Source: Luidia sarsii (Eukaryota; Echinodermata; Asteroidea; Paxillosida; Luidiidae). Taken from it: a stretch of 64,000 nucleotides of DNA. The notes under the pieces are model-generated. The model had not been told where the DNA came from, did not search any database, and was given only the letters and a program-made list of their open reading frames with translations. Of the stretch, positions 23,773-36,565 are shown piece after piece. Within the stretch, counting starts at the first letter, position 1; each line of letters begins with the position of its first letter. The stretch lies in NCBI GenBank assembly GCA_949987565.1, contig OX465107.1:20553654-20617653 (forward strand), written 5' to 3'. A program made the translations under genes and the position numbers.

Positions 23773-24161
23773 TTAAAGGAAGGGTACGCCATTTGCCAAG
23801 GTCAAAGAAAAGCTTCCATACTTATGGTAATGGTCAATTCAAACTTAACAGATACATAAAATAACACCTGGGTAAGTTTTGGCTCAATCCGTCTACCGTG
23901 CCATGAGGAAAACCGTTGAAACGAAATGATATGCTATAGGCCTAACTCATGTTTCAGTTATAGAGGGTGGTAATATGGTATTTGTGAAAGGAATTCTCTG
24001 TTCAAAAGATTTCCTCTTTTCACGATATTGTTTTGAGGGCCAACATTTCACAGAATGTCTGACATTACAAACTTCCTGTAGACCTATATGAGGAGTAAAT
24101 AATTTCTCAAATTTGGAATGTCCGGAAATTGGGCACTTTGGTGGTGTACACACCCTTTAAA
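23773..24161 (+). mobile_element. MITE family X, complete copy
   Basis: Ends are inverted: TTAAAGGAAGGGTACGCCAT on the left, and GGTGTACACACCCTTTAA on the right. The internal words CTTCCATACTT, TCCTCTTTTC and AATGTCCGGAAATTGGGCAC are shared by all members. Confidence 0.8.
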
Positions 24162-24639
24162 CCAGATGCCTGGGTTCAAATCCAGTTCCCGTCAATCAAT
24201 TTTCTTTTTCCTTGCTACTTTCCTTCAGTTTGTACAATGTCCTTGTCAGTTTTATTTCTTTGAGAAAACCCAGAGCTTCAGGGTTGGCCAGGGGATTTAG
24301 ACAGATTTTACAGACCGATTCTGGAGTCTGCAGGAGGCCGAGGGTCGCAGAGGGTCAACGAATGTAAACTATCGCAGTTGCGGAAAAAAAAAAGATATGC
24401 TCTGACACGGTATTTCAAACTCTAACCGTAGAGGGCGTGCTTTAGAGGTGGCACGCACGAGAGACGTCATTCCTTCTTACAAACGAAACGGCGGATTATT
24501 TATTGATAGGCTGATAATCGCATCTTTTTATTCAGATATCGACGGTGAGAGCCTGTGGTAGAATTGAGCAACAACGCGACATCGAGTACTATCTTACTGC
24601 AAGGACAAAATCTGCAAGGACTGGCAGGTATCTAACACA

Positions 24640-24729
24640 ATGGCTCACGTGGATCGATCGTCTGGCGTAATCATTGTTACTGGATACCCATTATGCAAAC
24701 CACGGCACTATATAATACAACTTTGGTAA
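24640..24729 (+). pseudogene. Possible coding start cut by a MITE
   Basis: A well-placed ATG (AACACAATGG) opens MAHVDRSSGVIIVTGYPLCK, and the frame stops about 20 bp inside a family Y MITE. If the frame was ever coding, the insertion ended it. It may equally be chance. Confidence 0.2.
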
Positions 24730-25078
24730 AGGTAAACAGATTGCCAGTCTGTGTGTTAAACCATTAAATATTCAATAAAAGAAATCCTGGTAAGGTAATA
24801 GCTCAAAATAATGGTAATCTGAGAAAGTAGAAATAGGAAAAAAAAACGTCACGGTTTTCGCACCGTACTGTATTGTAAAAAATAGTTTATTACTGGCGAG
24901 TATATATAACTATTTGTCGATGTTTGAGTGAAGATTTCTCGAGAAGTACAGCATCCCAGATCGTAAGATTTCAACATGAGGATTCTATCATGACCATCTA
25001 CAAACTGTGTAAATTAGCCGAAGAATATCTGTGGATATCGATGTTTCCCGATCTTCCCAATATGTTGTATTGGGCCTA
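24707..25078 (+). mobile_element. MITE family Y copy
   Basis: Starts TATATAATACAACTTTGG and ends CCCAATATGTTGTATTGGGC then CTA. It is about 370 bp long, with the same inner order as the 59745 copy. Confidence 0.8.
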
Positions 25079-26600
25079 AGTTAACTCAAAACTGAGGAGA
25101 GCGGCCGACGTGTAAACGTACATTACCAAGTTCAGTGAGTAGACAAAGATGACCTGTCACAGTTACAGTCGTTGAAGCGATCATTACCACAACATTTTCG
25201 GCGAGATTTTCAGATTATGTATCTATTGTATGCAAACCGCATCGCCAAAAATTCGGTGGGGTAGGTCGAAAAGTTGAGGATTTGTTACAAGTTCAATGAG
25301 TGGACAGGGAGTTCCTGCCACGTGTTCGTGATGGCACGACCATGAGTCTGGATTTCACCACAAGGACGGAAATATCTGAGCAAATGTACCCCATACGATC
25401 GTTGGACAGAACTGGATGAGACATTCCCTTGTGATCTTTGGATGAAAGTTGAAACTGACTTCGAAATAAAGAGGCTGCATGCCTCGAAATTCCAAAATCA
25501 CAGAAGGAAAAACTGGAAAAGATTTTGGTGTAATACATACACCGTAAAATACAACAAAATAAATTTGGACTTACAGTCCTCCCAAAATATCATGATTTTG
25601 TAACACGTACGTATGTGTCAACCGGATGACGGTCAGTGAACGGCTATGTACAACAACACATGCACTTCACTTTGTACAAAACATGCGTTTGACTATTCCC
25701 AAAATTTGGGGGGAAACTGTAAATCCAATTTATCCAAGTAATTGTGCCATCGACAATGTCTATTGTCTGCATAACAATATAGGTGGCCTTTTGTGAATTT
25801 ATAGGATTGTTACCACCCCTTTACGGTGTAGGCATTGCACTCAAATCTTTCCCAAAGATGGCACAAGTTGTGTGTTTTTACCATCACCGCCCGAGCCAAC
25901 ATTTTAGCTAACTGATTCTAAAAAAACACCAGTATATGGACGAAATGTATGGAGTTATTTGAAACGCAGTATTTACGCCATCACAGTTCAGTTGGAGACA
26001 CAAGGAGTGCCCGCCGAGTCAAAGGTCACGCATGGGGGCGTTGGCCCTTGGTAGACCTACTGAAGAATGCATACAATGCAATTGCAAGGACTAGGACGGA
26101 ATTTCAACTGTACGAGAAATGCATGGCCGCTTATTTTGTTCTTTGCCTTCAGCGTGAACTTTGAACCGTGGAAGGTGCAGGATAAAAAAAAAATCGCCCA
26201 GACAGGAGAGCTACGATTACAGTGTTTGGAAAAAAGCTCGTTGATAATTTGCGTGCGACCGTCCTTACACAAACGCGCTGCGAAATACACTACACAGACC
26301 ACCACCTGCTCTATACACAGCGTTGACAATGTGGGACGTCACAGTTTAGTGACAGGGACACACGTCCTTGTTACAGCTAGGTACCTGTATAATAATGATC
26401 GCGTTGTTAAAAAAAAAATATCAGTCATCGACCAGACCCGTTTACTAGTCTGCATAGCAATTAGAATCAGGCTTACTGCATTCCCATAGAGTATTATGAT
26501 AATTATCTTCATTACGAAGACCAGGCGTTTCTGAACGAACGCTAGCTGTCTGACTTCGACACGATGGGACAGAGTGACTGCGCTTTGGGTTGTCAACATC
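25079..26600. other. Unassigned stretch
   Basis: No exon pairs or repeats could be supported. Confidence 0.4.
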
Positions 26601-26610
26601 CGAGCTGGTA

Positions 26611-26715
26611 GTAGTCCCACTTACTGGGCCGCTATATGAGCTCATCTGAAACGATTTGTGTGTTGATCTGCGCACTTCTGCAGCCCAGCGGCCCAGTGAG
26701 TGGGACTAAGCTGGT
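26611..26715. repeat. Foldback with splice-site-like stem
   Basis: The arms TCCCACTTACTGGGCCGCT and AGCGGCCCAGTGAGTGGGA are inverted copies. The donor-like GTAAGT/GTGAGT words they contain are part of the stem and were not used as splice evidence. Confidence 0.7.
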
Positions 26716-26829
26716 AGCGTACTCGGAAGTAAATTCGATCTCGACACACGTGTCTATACCATTGCAGCGGACACACCCTGGCAGGGAATCGCACGACATC
26801 AACGTCCTTGTATCGTTAATTTATTAATA

Positions 26830-27560
26830 AAACCCCTCGTCGGTCGACGGCCATCTTGTCAAGGCACGTACGGCGGGCGATCGAGTGAGCTTCTCACTCA
26901 GTGCCTCGCAAACAACGTGCGGGGCTGGGGAACGGGTTTACTAATACAAAGACATTCGGTGCAACACCATACAGACCAGCCAACGCAACAGATGATCTCT
27001 TTTCGCCGTGAACTCCCACGGACGGCCGGACGCGGGCCTCATATCTACCCATGTATCTACTCTGAGAAGACTGCACCACTTCACCAGCTCGCTTTGGTAT
27101 AATCAAGTATAATACTGCTTACCTGATGGGTTGCCTTCGTCTACTTTCTCGTATTGTTGTTTCTTCGGCATAGCTGGGCTCGGTCAGCCGTTGTCCACCG
27201 ATTGACAGCACTGACTCCAGTACAGTCGGGGCTTCCCTCTTGACACACGGACGGGGCTTCGCGCGATTTGTGCGAACCGGCGGCGTTTGTTTGTAGGTAA
27301 ACAGGGGTCTCGCTGGTGCGTCTAATGCAGCGTGTGACACATAATATCGGGCCACTGTATAACTTGATAACCCGCACTAACTCAATTGTTGGTGCACTGC
27401 TTGTTGACTGTGTCTACACAGTGCAACCATGCAGTCAGTGGATGTATTTTTCTCGTGTTTTATGCATGTACCGGTATACGATATCAATGGTGCGCATTGG
27501 CGCGGCCGTGAGCGAGTCTGGTGGGCTGAGGGGAAGTAATGGGGAAGCAATGGTGCGTGA
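26830..27560. promoter_or_regulatory. CpG-rich promoter-like region
   Basis: CG dinucleotides are frequent through this stretch, in contrast to neighbouring AT-rich DNA. It contains, near its centre, a minus-strand initiator exon (27123-27171). A CpG island around a first exon is the simplest reading. No TATA box was identified. Confidence 0.4.
27123..27171 (-). CDS. Probable first coding exon, unknown protein
   Basis: The ATG at 27171 starts MPKKQQYEKVDEGNPS, 16 codons ending in phase 1 at the consensus donor CATCAG/GTAAGC. The lysine/glutamine-rich start is typical of a cytosolic N-terminus. The DNA upstream on the minus strand is CpG-rich, fitting a promoter. No following exon was recognised to the left, where a long intron would have to be assumed. 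Family unknown. Confidence 0.45.
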
Positions 27561-27639
27561 CCCGGTGCCGAGCTAGCTATAATCCGGATAAAGGCTATTC
27601 ATGCGTGGGAGGACGCGTGCCAATAACGGAGGCGTGTCA

Positions 27640-27885
27640 GAGGACTAGGGAGGGGGAGGGAGAGGGAAAGGGAGAGGGAAAGGGAGAGGGAGGGGAAAGG
27701 AAAACGCAAGGGGGAGGGGAGGGGAGAGGGAAAAGGGAGGGGAGGGACGAGGGAGGGGGAGGGGAGAGGGAGAGGGAGGGAGAGGGAGGGAGAGGGAGGG
27801 GGAGGGGCAGATCGAGGCAGAGGCAGAGGCAAAGGCGAAGGCAGAGGCAGAGGGAGGGGAGGGGAGAGGGAGAAGGAGGAGATCA
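27640..27885 (+). repeat. Purine-rich GGGAGA/GGGGAG tract
   Basis: Nearly pure G+A on the plus strand with irregular GAGGGAGAGG units. The long frames it produces on both strands are compositional artefacts. Confidence 0.95.
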
Positions 27886-28229
27886 TTGTACAATACTAAA
27901 AACGCTTATAGCTTCAAAAAGGAAATCATAAATTATAATGAATGAACTTCCTGATGGATTGCGTTGGGCAATAGGCCTATATACTTGATCAGGTAGCAAA
28001 ATAATGGGCTTTATTCGTTGTTTGGTCATTTGAGTTAAAGTGACAGTGAGGAAAAGCAACCAGATCGTAATTGGGTGCATACAGGTTTGGGTTTGGGGGG
28101 AATCATTCATGTAGGGGCGACTCGTTTATTGTAATATTTCTTTTTTCAATGTCATCCCTGACTCATGTAATATATTATGTTATGGATGTTACGGTCTTAT
28201 ATGGATGTATAAAAGGGGAAAACCTTGTG

Positions 28230-28549
28230 CAAAGTGCCCAATTTCCGGACATTCCAGTTTTTAGAAATTATCATTTCCTCATCGGGAAGTTTATAAAGGA
28301 TCAGACATTCCGTGGTATGCCAGCGCTCGAAAATCTGTCGTTTTCGAGAAAAGAGGAAAATTTGTTGAACAAAGATTTCCTTTTAAAAATACCGCCCTGG
28401 CGCCCTCTATATATGTCTTAATAAGCTAGCATTTCATTTTTTTCCCACTTTTTTTTCATGACCTGGTTGGCAGATTGATACATTTTTATGTATACGCTGA
28501 GTTTGACAAGGTATGGAAGCGATTCTTTGACCTTCGCAAATGGTGTACC
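28230..28549 (-). mobile_element. MITE family X copy
   Basis: Minus-strand copy with AAAGTGCCCAATTTCCGGAC at the left end and TTCGCAAATGGTGTACCC at the right end. Confidence 0.8.
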
Positions 28550-30510
28550 CAATCAGAGGAAAAGCAACCAAAATCGTAAGGGCGCAGCACACAAAGTCCA
28601 TCCAAGATGGCTCCGCCGAGCTGATTGTCATAAAGTGTGGACCCACAACTTTTGTCTTAATAAGGGGTCTTTGGAGGCTAACTAACTGATACATTGTAGA
28701 ATAAGTGAAGCTTAAGATAACCTGGGGGTTCACTTTTCAATTTGGTATTTAATTTGGACCATATCTGTCTTTAAATGTGGCTCTATTTGGCTGTAGAAGT
28801 GGAGGGGTCCATCCCAAAATCCTTGCAGAAATTCGGCAAGACATTTTGGGGGGTGTTTTTTTTTTTTTGGGGGGGGGGGGTAATTAGCAAAAAATCTAAT
28901 CGGCTAAGGGCACTAAAATGGAAAAGAATCTGAGAGATGGAGGTTCAAACTACACTTTTAAGTATAGATACAAGAACTGAGAGACTTTTAGGCATGGGAT
29001 AATTGGCTTTGAAAGTGTTTTAGTACATTGTTCCATGGGAGCTCGATTTAGTGTTCTGCACCCGTAAAACGGGCGATTCACAATAATGCGCCCTCAAGAG
29101 TTTGCGACCCATTGGCTAATCACAATGCGCGGGATGGAAAGTGATGGGGTGGGATGGAAAGGGGTGGAATGGGATGGGATGAGACATACAACCTGCTGGA
29201 TGAAAGAAAAGCCTAGGCGAGAAGGCTCTACTAAAACGATCGGCAGCTTGATTTCGCCGAAGATGAAGAGCGACCTCTCGCGGCCACCGTTATGCTAATG
29301 AGCGACCAACGCCATGTTCCAACCCTCATCATAAGCGTATGGATTTCTATATCGTTTGGCAAAGGGGCTCGCGTCTGACCTTACAATAACGCAAGCCCGG
29401 ATGCGTAGGCGTCCTTGCGATGGGTGTTGACCAATGTGTGCCAGCAGGAACCCTACTGAGTTAAGCGCTCCACTGCTTGTGGAAATCAGAATATGGGGTG
29501 TGCAGAGTATGGCGGCCAAAATTTGGTTCTATAGGTAGGTGTGGAAGGGATGTCGCACGAAACCCATCAGGAAATCGATTTGGCTAAAAAATACGTTTTG
29601 GGTAAATTCCTTCTTGTAGACTTTAACACTCATTGAAGCTCAAAAGTGGCAACCACTCTCTTCAGACCTTTTGCGCAAACTGCACTGAAGTACCCTCAAC
29701 TTGAGGGTTACTGACATTAAAGTCACCAACGGCCAAAAAAAACGCACATTATTTTGTTTTTGCATGAACTTTAGATTGAGGTTAACAGCGGACGTTTATT
29801 AGTATAGACCTGCACCCGGCATCCTTATCAAGTCGGCTTCTTTGGCCAACATGCGTTTCTGGTGAAACCGGAAACTAATTGCAGAATATCCAACAAGAAC
29901 AATGAGACCATTTTCATAGGAAATAACCGAAGACCTTTCACCCCCCCAAAAAAACAATAAAAAAAAAAACCCAATTAATAAATAAAAAAATAAAAAATAA
30001 AAAAAAATGTAAAAATAAATAAATAAAAACAATGTCAATGCCATTATATCAATCTTACCGGCCACGGCGGTTTGTTCTTTTGTTTTATTGAAAAAAAAGC
30101 ACAAAGCACGCGAACTTAATTACAAAATATTCAGTACAGTAAACACAACCATCTTCTTTAATGTCCCCACGCAGAGCTACCAATGCATCCTAACCGGTCT
30201 AGAACGTGTAAGGGTGGAATGACAGTTTGTGCAAGTCAATGCCCTTTACAGGTAGAGGCGAAACAAAAGTGAAAGCATAAAATGATGTCTCATTTTTGTG
30301 TGTGTCTCTTCGAGGGCCCCGTACGGAGGGTGGAGACGCGTGCACGTGCACATTTTTTTGTGTGCGCATCGCGACTTCTGACCCGAGGAAGCAAATTGAC
30401 ACGCGGGAGTGTGCTCGTCTACCCTGCAGGACTGCTGATTAGCCTAGTTCGGCATCCTCGTCTCTACTTGGAATTCCGGGCAGTCACGATGTGACTTCCG
30501 TACCCGAGCG
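28550..30510. other. Unassigned, with repeat fragments
   Basis: Contains a T/G homopolymer junction at 28857-28880 and an A-rich block at 29940-30030. At 29075-29125 a fragment (GCGCCCTCAAGAGTTTGCGA) is shared with the terminal repeat of the element at 45085-45870. No gene seen. Confidence 0.5.
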
Positions 30511-30512
30511 AA

Positions 30513-31115
30513 GAGGGAGTGAGAGGGAGGGGGAGAGGGAAAGGGGGTAGGGAGAGGGAGAGGGAGAGGGAGAGGGAGAGGGAGAGGGAGAGGGAGAGGG
30601 AGAGGGAGAGGGAGAGGGAGAGGGAGAGGGAGAGGGAGAGGGAGAGGGAGAGGGAGAGGGAGAGGGAGAGGGAGAGGGAGAGGGAGAGGGAGAGGGAGAG
30701 GGAGAGGGAGAGAGAGAGAGGGGGAGGGGAGGGAGAGGGGGAGAGGGAGAGGGAGGGGGAGGGGGAGAGGGAGAGGGAGAGGGAGAGGGAGAGGGAGAGG
30801 GAGAGGGAGAGGGAGAGGGAGAGGGAGAGGGAGAGGGAGAGGGAGAGGGAGAGGGAGAGGGAGAGGGAGAGGGAGAGGGAGAGGGAGAGGGAGAGGGAGA
30901 GGGAGAGGGAGGGGATATGGAAAGGGGGAGAGGGAAAGTGGAGAGGGAGAGGGAAAGAGGGAGAGGGACAGGGACAGGGACGGGGAGAGGGAGAGGGAGA
31001 GGGAGAGGGAGAGGGAGAGAGGGAGCGGGAAAGGGAGAGAGGGAAAGGGAGGGGAGGGGAGGAGGGGCGAGGGAGGGGAGGGGGCGGGGAGGGAGAGGGA
31101 GGGAGAGAGCGAGCG
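30513..31115 (+). repeat. (GGGAGA)n hexamer array, about 600 bp
   Basis: Almost perfect GGGAGA units from about 30540, degenerating after 30915. The unit length makes the Arg-Glu and Leu-Ser frames open for hundreds of codons; these are not genes. Confidence 0.97.
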
Positions 31116-33845
31116 AGGGAAACCGGCGTTGAACTAGAGCTCACAGATGGCCGTCGAGGTAAACAATTCCTCAATCAGCGACCTCAGCTATATAAATGCT
31201 ACGGCTCGTGTCTGTCGCTACGGACGACACCTCATGTCCCTGCACTGATGCATGGGCCCCTCGCCCCCCCCCCCCCCACCCAAAAAAACCGGCTCAGGCT
31301 CCAGCTTCGTCTTGTACACACAAGCTGGAAAATACACGTTGGGGTTCTTTGTCGAAGCTTGGGAGCCCCTTTTTTCAAAATTACCCCGCCCCCTCAAAAA
31401 AAAAAAAGGCCTCTCATTTTCGTGGCTAGCATATACTTTAAAGATGGAAGAGAGGAAGCCGGAACCTGAGGCATAAGCTGGGCTTTGGAACTTCAAGGCA
31501 AACAGACTCGCGACCTGAAAGCACTGCCAGGCGTCATTTTGAAACGACCACAGCCGATGCGACAGCTTCGGACGGCCAGATTCGGCTTCGGGGCCGGCGG
31601 AGTGAGCTAACAGGGCGCCGTGAATCTCGCGCCCCACCCGTGGCAAGTCAGCTCCCTGAACGAGGCTCGTATACGGCGCCGCATGAAGAACGACAGAGAG
31701 TACGATTGACCCGCGCTGCCTATGACTGAGTACAGGCTGGATAATTTGAAGATTGGAAACTTTGAATAGACCGATTGCGCGACCACTATTTTACATGCCA
31801 TCGAGTGACTTATATAGTGGGTTAATTTTTCATCTCATTTTGGTACAGAGCAGTAATGGAAACATTCAGAGAAGAATGTGTACAATATGAGTCTTCTTTG
31901 CTCTTTTCCACTGTAATGTGTCGCATGAGAAGAAAACAAATTCCCACTATAACTCACGTGATGGCATGTAAACATTGGTCGTGCAATCGGTCAATTGGGG
32001 ACGTGGTTCATAAGGTCTCTGGTCAAAAAGATCATCGGTTGAGTGCCGGTTGAATTCATCCGACCGATAAAATTTCCCCCGGTAGAAAGCCGATTGTACT
32101 GGACTCTGGGGTGAAAAATTCATGATTGCAATCCGGTGGAAACGACATCGGACGGGTCAAATCATCTGATACCCAACCGATGATCTTGTTGACAAGAGGC
32201 CTAAGTAAAACCCTATACTAGTCACACCGGAGGCGGAATGAGCCCGAATAGCGTCAGTGTGAACGTTCTTTGCACGCTTCAAGATATTCGAAGCTCAGTC
32301 ATCAGAGTATTCGGGCAGCATTCTGAACACTCCCGCACGCTGTGTTCCCACTATATTATTCGAAGCTGCATTCTGGAGCTAATAATTATTATACGCCACC
32401 AGGAATGGGCAAGAATCACTGGAGGCGGGTTTGAAGCACATTTCTACGTATTCGAACGGCATTTTGAAAACTCCTCCTTCCGGCAGGTTCTGCTTAATTC
32501 CTGCAGAGTCCCAATAAAGTCTAACGGGGTCTTATAGTTTGCAGGTACACCACGCGGAGAGCCCCTTTAAAGGAGAGACTGATGTGGTCCCGAGAAGAAC
32601 CGGTGAGAGGAAACTTAACGTCTCAGGCTGGCCGTCCTCCGCACAGCTTCTTTTCAGCTTCCTCCTTTACTTACAGAACCGCACACCGTCACCTTAAAGG
32701 GACACCCCGCATGGTGTGCCCACAAACCTTTTCTATAACTTCGGGTTGTACATGTACTAACGAGTATTCGTGTTTTTATGACCGCCATCAAAAAAGTCCA
32801 AATAAAACAGAGAACCCTAGTCTGGACAACATGGGGCAACAGCCACCGCCCACTGTAACGACTATCAAACCAGTCTAGCTACTGACGTGACTCTACCTCC
32901 CCCAAAACAACGCCACTCATTACAAAATACCGATGTGCAAAAATACACAGCAATCATTTTGAAAAGACAACCTTTGAGAAGACACCGTATACGATTTAGA
33001 AGAAAAAAAACACGTGAAAACTCTTACCCGAGAACGACCACTTTCGTACATAGATCAACGTACACAATACACATGTATACCGATCGAAATCGAAAAGAAA
33101 AATATATTAAACCCTTTAACAGCGAAAATTGACCTTTCCATCGAAAATAACAGATAGTTAACGTCAATCACATTGACTAAAGTCTACTGGACTCGAATCC
33201 ATGATACGTGTACTGACGATTGAAGTACAAAACATCTGCCGTGTAAAAAAACGGCGTAAGATGGTAAGACAGTCACTTGATCCTTTCTTCACTCTGCCAA
33301 TCTCCCGTTTGAAAAACAAAAACTATCTGGCATTGAGGAATGCGACTTGAACCGACTCTAAAAACCGTTGGTACCCCATGTATCCCTACAGTGTTAGCGT
33401 AGCACCGATTTCCACGTATGGGAAAGGTACCAGACTATCAGACCTGCAGCTAATTTCATAGAGCCGGTCTGAGCGCCAACATGTGCTTAAGAGCAATAAG
33501 TCATGATTCATATAGGATCCCCTTGCCTACCCAAACTTCACTGATGTTTCATGCTATAAGCAGAGAAGAGTGGAATACAAGTCAAAAGCAATGGACGTCA
33601 CATAGCGGTGCGGTTTGTCATCCTGCTTATACACAAGGAAGACTTTTCCTGCTTAGCATATTTTCAGGCTTAAGAGGCTCTACTGAATAGTCTAAGACTA
33701 GAAGCCCTTCTCGAAATAAAGGCTTCGGCTAGGACTGGGGCTTCTGCCTCTTTCGTCTCACCCGTTCTTCTGCCACAGTTATTCAAGGAGAAGCCTTTGA
33801 GCACAGTTTACTTATAGGCGAATACTCGGCACCGAACAGGACTGT
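31116..33845. other. Unassigned stretch
   Basis: A short C-run lies at 31265-31278 and an A-run at 31395-31406. Several 100-140 codon frames exist (for instance minus 31218-31646) but none has splice support or coding-like composition. Confidence 0.45.
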
Positions 33846-34043
33846 TATATACAACGCAGTGGCTGTTGTTACGGCAGTCGTCCATGTGGTTCCCTGACTT
33901 CACAGTATTTGTCAGGATGTTTAGCTCTTGGAACCAGACTATCAGCTAATAGACTGGTTCAACCAGCCCGCAATGCTGACGAAATACAATCAAGTCAGGG
34001 AACCACACGGACGACTGCCGTAACAACAGCCACTGCGTATATA
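33846..34043. mobile_element. Foldback element with 53-bp near-perfect arms
   Basis: The left arm (33846-33900) and right arm (33991-34043) are inverted copies differing only by a 2-base indel and one substitution. The outer ends are TATATAC and GTATATA. The centre also contains a smaller inverted pair around GGAACCAGACTAT and ACTGGTTC. It looks like a young foldback or MITE. Confidence 0.8.
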
Positions 34044-34385
34044 CAAACTCTCAAAGTCCGAGCCAAACCACAACTGGGGGATGCGTCAGTACCCTTAGCT
34101 ACAGCACCCCTGTCTTTAACGCACATTTAAGCACACCGTGTCATGAGAATCAGCTTACAAAATCCCAGCACCCCTCGACAAAAAAAAAATGATGCGTTCC
34201 CGCGGGTCTTGCCGAGTCTCCAATGCCCCGTGTAACTGTATAACCTTATACTGGCATGTAATAGTGGAGAATCAATCGAACGCAATTCTTGGTTATGACT
34301 TCCACAACGAACCCATGTTTTTTTTTCCAAGGTTTTTTTTTTCCGTCTGTGACGGGGACGAAGCCCAAGCATGGCACCGAACGTG

Positions 34386-34669
34386 CATGATCGGGGGATT
34401 CACGAAGAGCCCTCGTCTTCTTCTGGCGTTAACGGGGACTTCGCGGTGTCAGAGACGGCACTTTGATAACCCTTCAATTGTCGACAGGGCGTTTTCGACC
34501 GTGTGGCACACACGGTCGAAGACGGGACACATTGCCGTGTAGGCATATCTCTAGCTCTGCCCAGCATGACATCATAATCAGTGTTCTTCGCTGCCGGTCA
34601 ACTCATTAATGCGTTATCGATCAACTACTTGATACCCTATTGGGGGCACTGCGCATACAGTCGACACAC
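34386..34669 (+). repeat. Dispersed repeat block, copy 1
   Basis: Shares GGGGGATTCACGAAGAGCCC, the TAACGG...GACTT region, the GTCGACAGGGC word, AACTACTTGATACCC and GGGGGCACTGCGC with copy 2 at 36566-36827. Copy 1 carries an extra inverted GTGTGGCACACAC portion. Confidence 0.8.
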
Positions 34670-34691
34670 CTTGTTTTCGTCATCACTCTCC

Positions 34692-34965
34692 TGTAGGCCC
34701 CTTTTTTCAATATTATGCAAATTGTATGCATCGAACTGAAAGCGAGGCTATGGGCGCTAGATTTCCAATATTAATTGTTGTTCCCGCTGCTTTTTGATCT
34801 TTTCTTGACATAATCTTCAACAAAACCGAACGTTATCTTAGGGAAAATGGTATGGTCCCTTGAATTTACTGTCATATTGGAAATCTAACGCCCATAGTCT
34901 TGCTTTCAGTTCGATGCATACAATTTGCATGCATAAGTATCAAGAAAGGCCTATATACCCCCGGT
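34692..34965. mobile_element. TIR element with about 60-bp arms
   Basis: Left arm words TTATGCAAATTGTATGCATC, GAACTGAAAGC and ATTTCCAATATT return inverted at 34870-34945. The ends carry TAGGCC and GGCCTA. Confidence 0.75.
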
Positions 34966-35611
34966 TCCACGAGTAATAGGTACAACACACTATAAAGATA
35001 CGTGCGTTACAGACTTAACGCGTGACTAAGGCCGTTTTGGAAATGAAGGCTTGGGCTCGGGCTCAGGCTTCGTCTCCGTCAGACAAAACCTGAAAATCCA
35101 GGTCGTGGTTTGTTTCCAAATTTGAAGGTTTGATGGCTTGAGAGGTACAGGTATTCCCCCAAGAAACTGGGGCCAAACGCTTGCTTTTATATGCCTGTGA
35201 TATTACCACGAGTGGAATTATGACCGAAGCGTAAACTCGAGGCGAAGCCTTCATTTCGAAAACGACCATAGAAGTGTCAGCCATTTGATTTGTTCGCGGC
35301 TATTATGGCACCTCGAGAACAACATGCATAATTCGTGGATAGAAAATACACTCAATTTTAATTTGTACAAATTGTAGATACCCTCCTGGTATATCCGCAC
35401 AGGCAAGGGGAAAAGAAGAAGTTCTATCCAAGTCCCTATGTGGATATCTATCATACTTTTGCGATATGGGTTACAACTTACTCACTGTAAAAACTAAACA
35501 AAAAATCTTTAGGGGAAAACAAATTGTTTTCCCGACATTATGTGTGGTTTTACCATAAGTGTTCGGGTTTTCTGACTGACTTTGGCCCACACAGTCGACC
35601 ATTTTTGGTTT

Positions 35612-35962
35612 TTAAAGGAAGGGTACCCCATTTGCGAAGCTCAAAGTATCGCTTCCATAATTAGTCAAAAGTCACAGTATACAAAAATAACACGCCTGCG
35701 TACGTTTCTGCTGAGTCTGTCGACCATGTCATGAGAGAAACCATTTTTCAGACATAGAGGGCGGTATTTGTAAAAGGAACCTTTTGTTCCGGTTCAACAA
35801 ATTTCAATAAATTTCCTCTTTTCTTGAAAACGGCAAATTTTCCAGTACTAATATTTCACGGAATGTCTGATACCATTCGAAACTTCCTTATGAGAAAGCA
35901 ATTTCTCAAATTTGGAATGTCCGGAAATTGGGAGTTTTCAAAATGGTGTACCCTCCCTTTAG
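35612..35962 (+). mobile_element. MITE family X, complete copy
   Basis: Best-preserved ends: TTTAAAGGAAGGGTACCCCA on the left, and AAATGGTGTACCCTCCCTTT on the right. About 350 bp with no coding capacity. Confidence 0.85.
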
Positions 35963-36018
35963 AAATGTTACCTGGTGATGTTATGGCCAGCGTTTGTGAA
36001 AGTGTTGGTTTCATACAG

Positions 36019-36072
36019 TGTATTGCTTCACAGAATACGGGATGAAACCCGTAATGCTCATCACATACCAAG
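36019..36072 (+). CDS. Possible small internal exon
   Basis: The acceptor TTTCATACAG and donor CCAAG/GTGAGT bound 54 bp, phase 1 to phase 1. The frame reads YCFTEYGMKPVMLITYQ. The splice sites are good and the peptide looks plausible, but no partner exon was found. Confidence 0.3.
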
Positions 36073-36565
36073 GTGAGTTTTCACATCCAACCTCCGAACT
36101 GGGAGCTGGTTCAATTGAAGCGGACTTAACTTGCATTATCTTGTTTTTGCATCCGCATATAAATCTGGAACGATCACCGTGTGCCAGTCAGGCCGACAAT
36201 ATTGAACGAGCCTGTCTCGTGACTGGCCCACTTTGAGTCATTTTGATTGTTTTCTCCCATCATTTTCATTTGGTTATTATATCCATTTTATATAAAAATC
36301 CTTTGTTGTGGGTCACTCTCATTTTACAATAACCCAGTGGTGTATTACATACATCCAACTATTTGCATATCCTATAGAGGGATTGAAATGTCGATCCTAG
36401 CACGAACCCCTCTTTGCACAGTATAGATACGAGTTGTCGGGAATGAAGTCTACATTCTATCTTACGCTACTGTTCTGGGTTTTCACTTTTAAGCCACTTC
36501 GCGCCGGGACCTCCAGTTTCGGAGCGCGGGTTGGTGATGCTATACACGCCGGGCCCTCCGAATCC

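Noticed and set aside
30464..31469. Long Arg-Glu and Leu-Ser frames
   Set aside because: Products of the (GGGAGA)n array; composition fully explains them.
31218..31646. 142-codon minus-strand frame
   Set aside because: Runs through C- and A-homopolymers and has no start or splice support.
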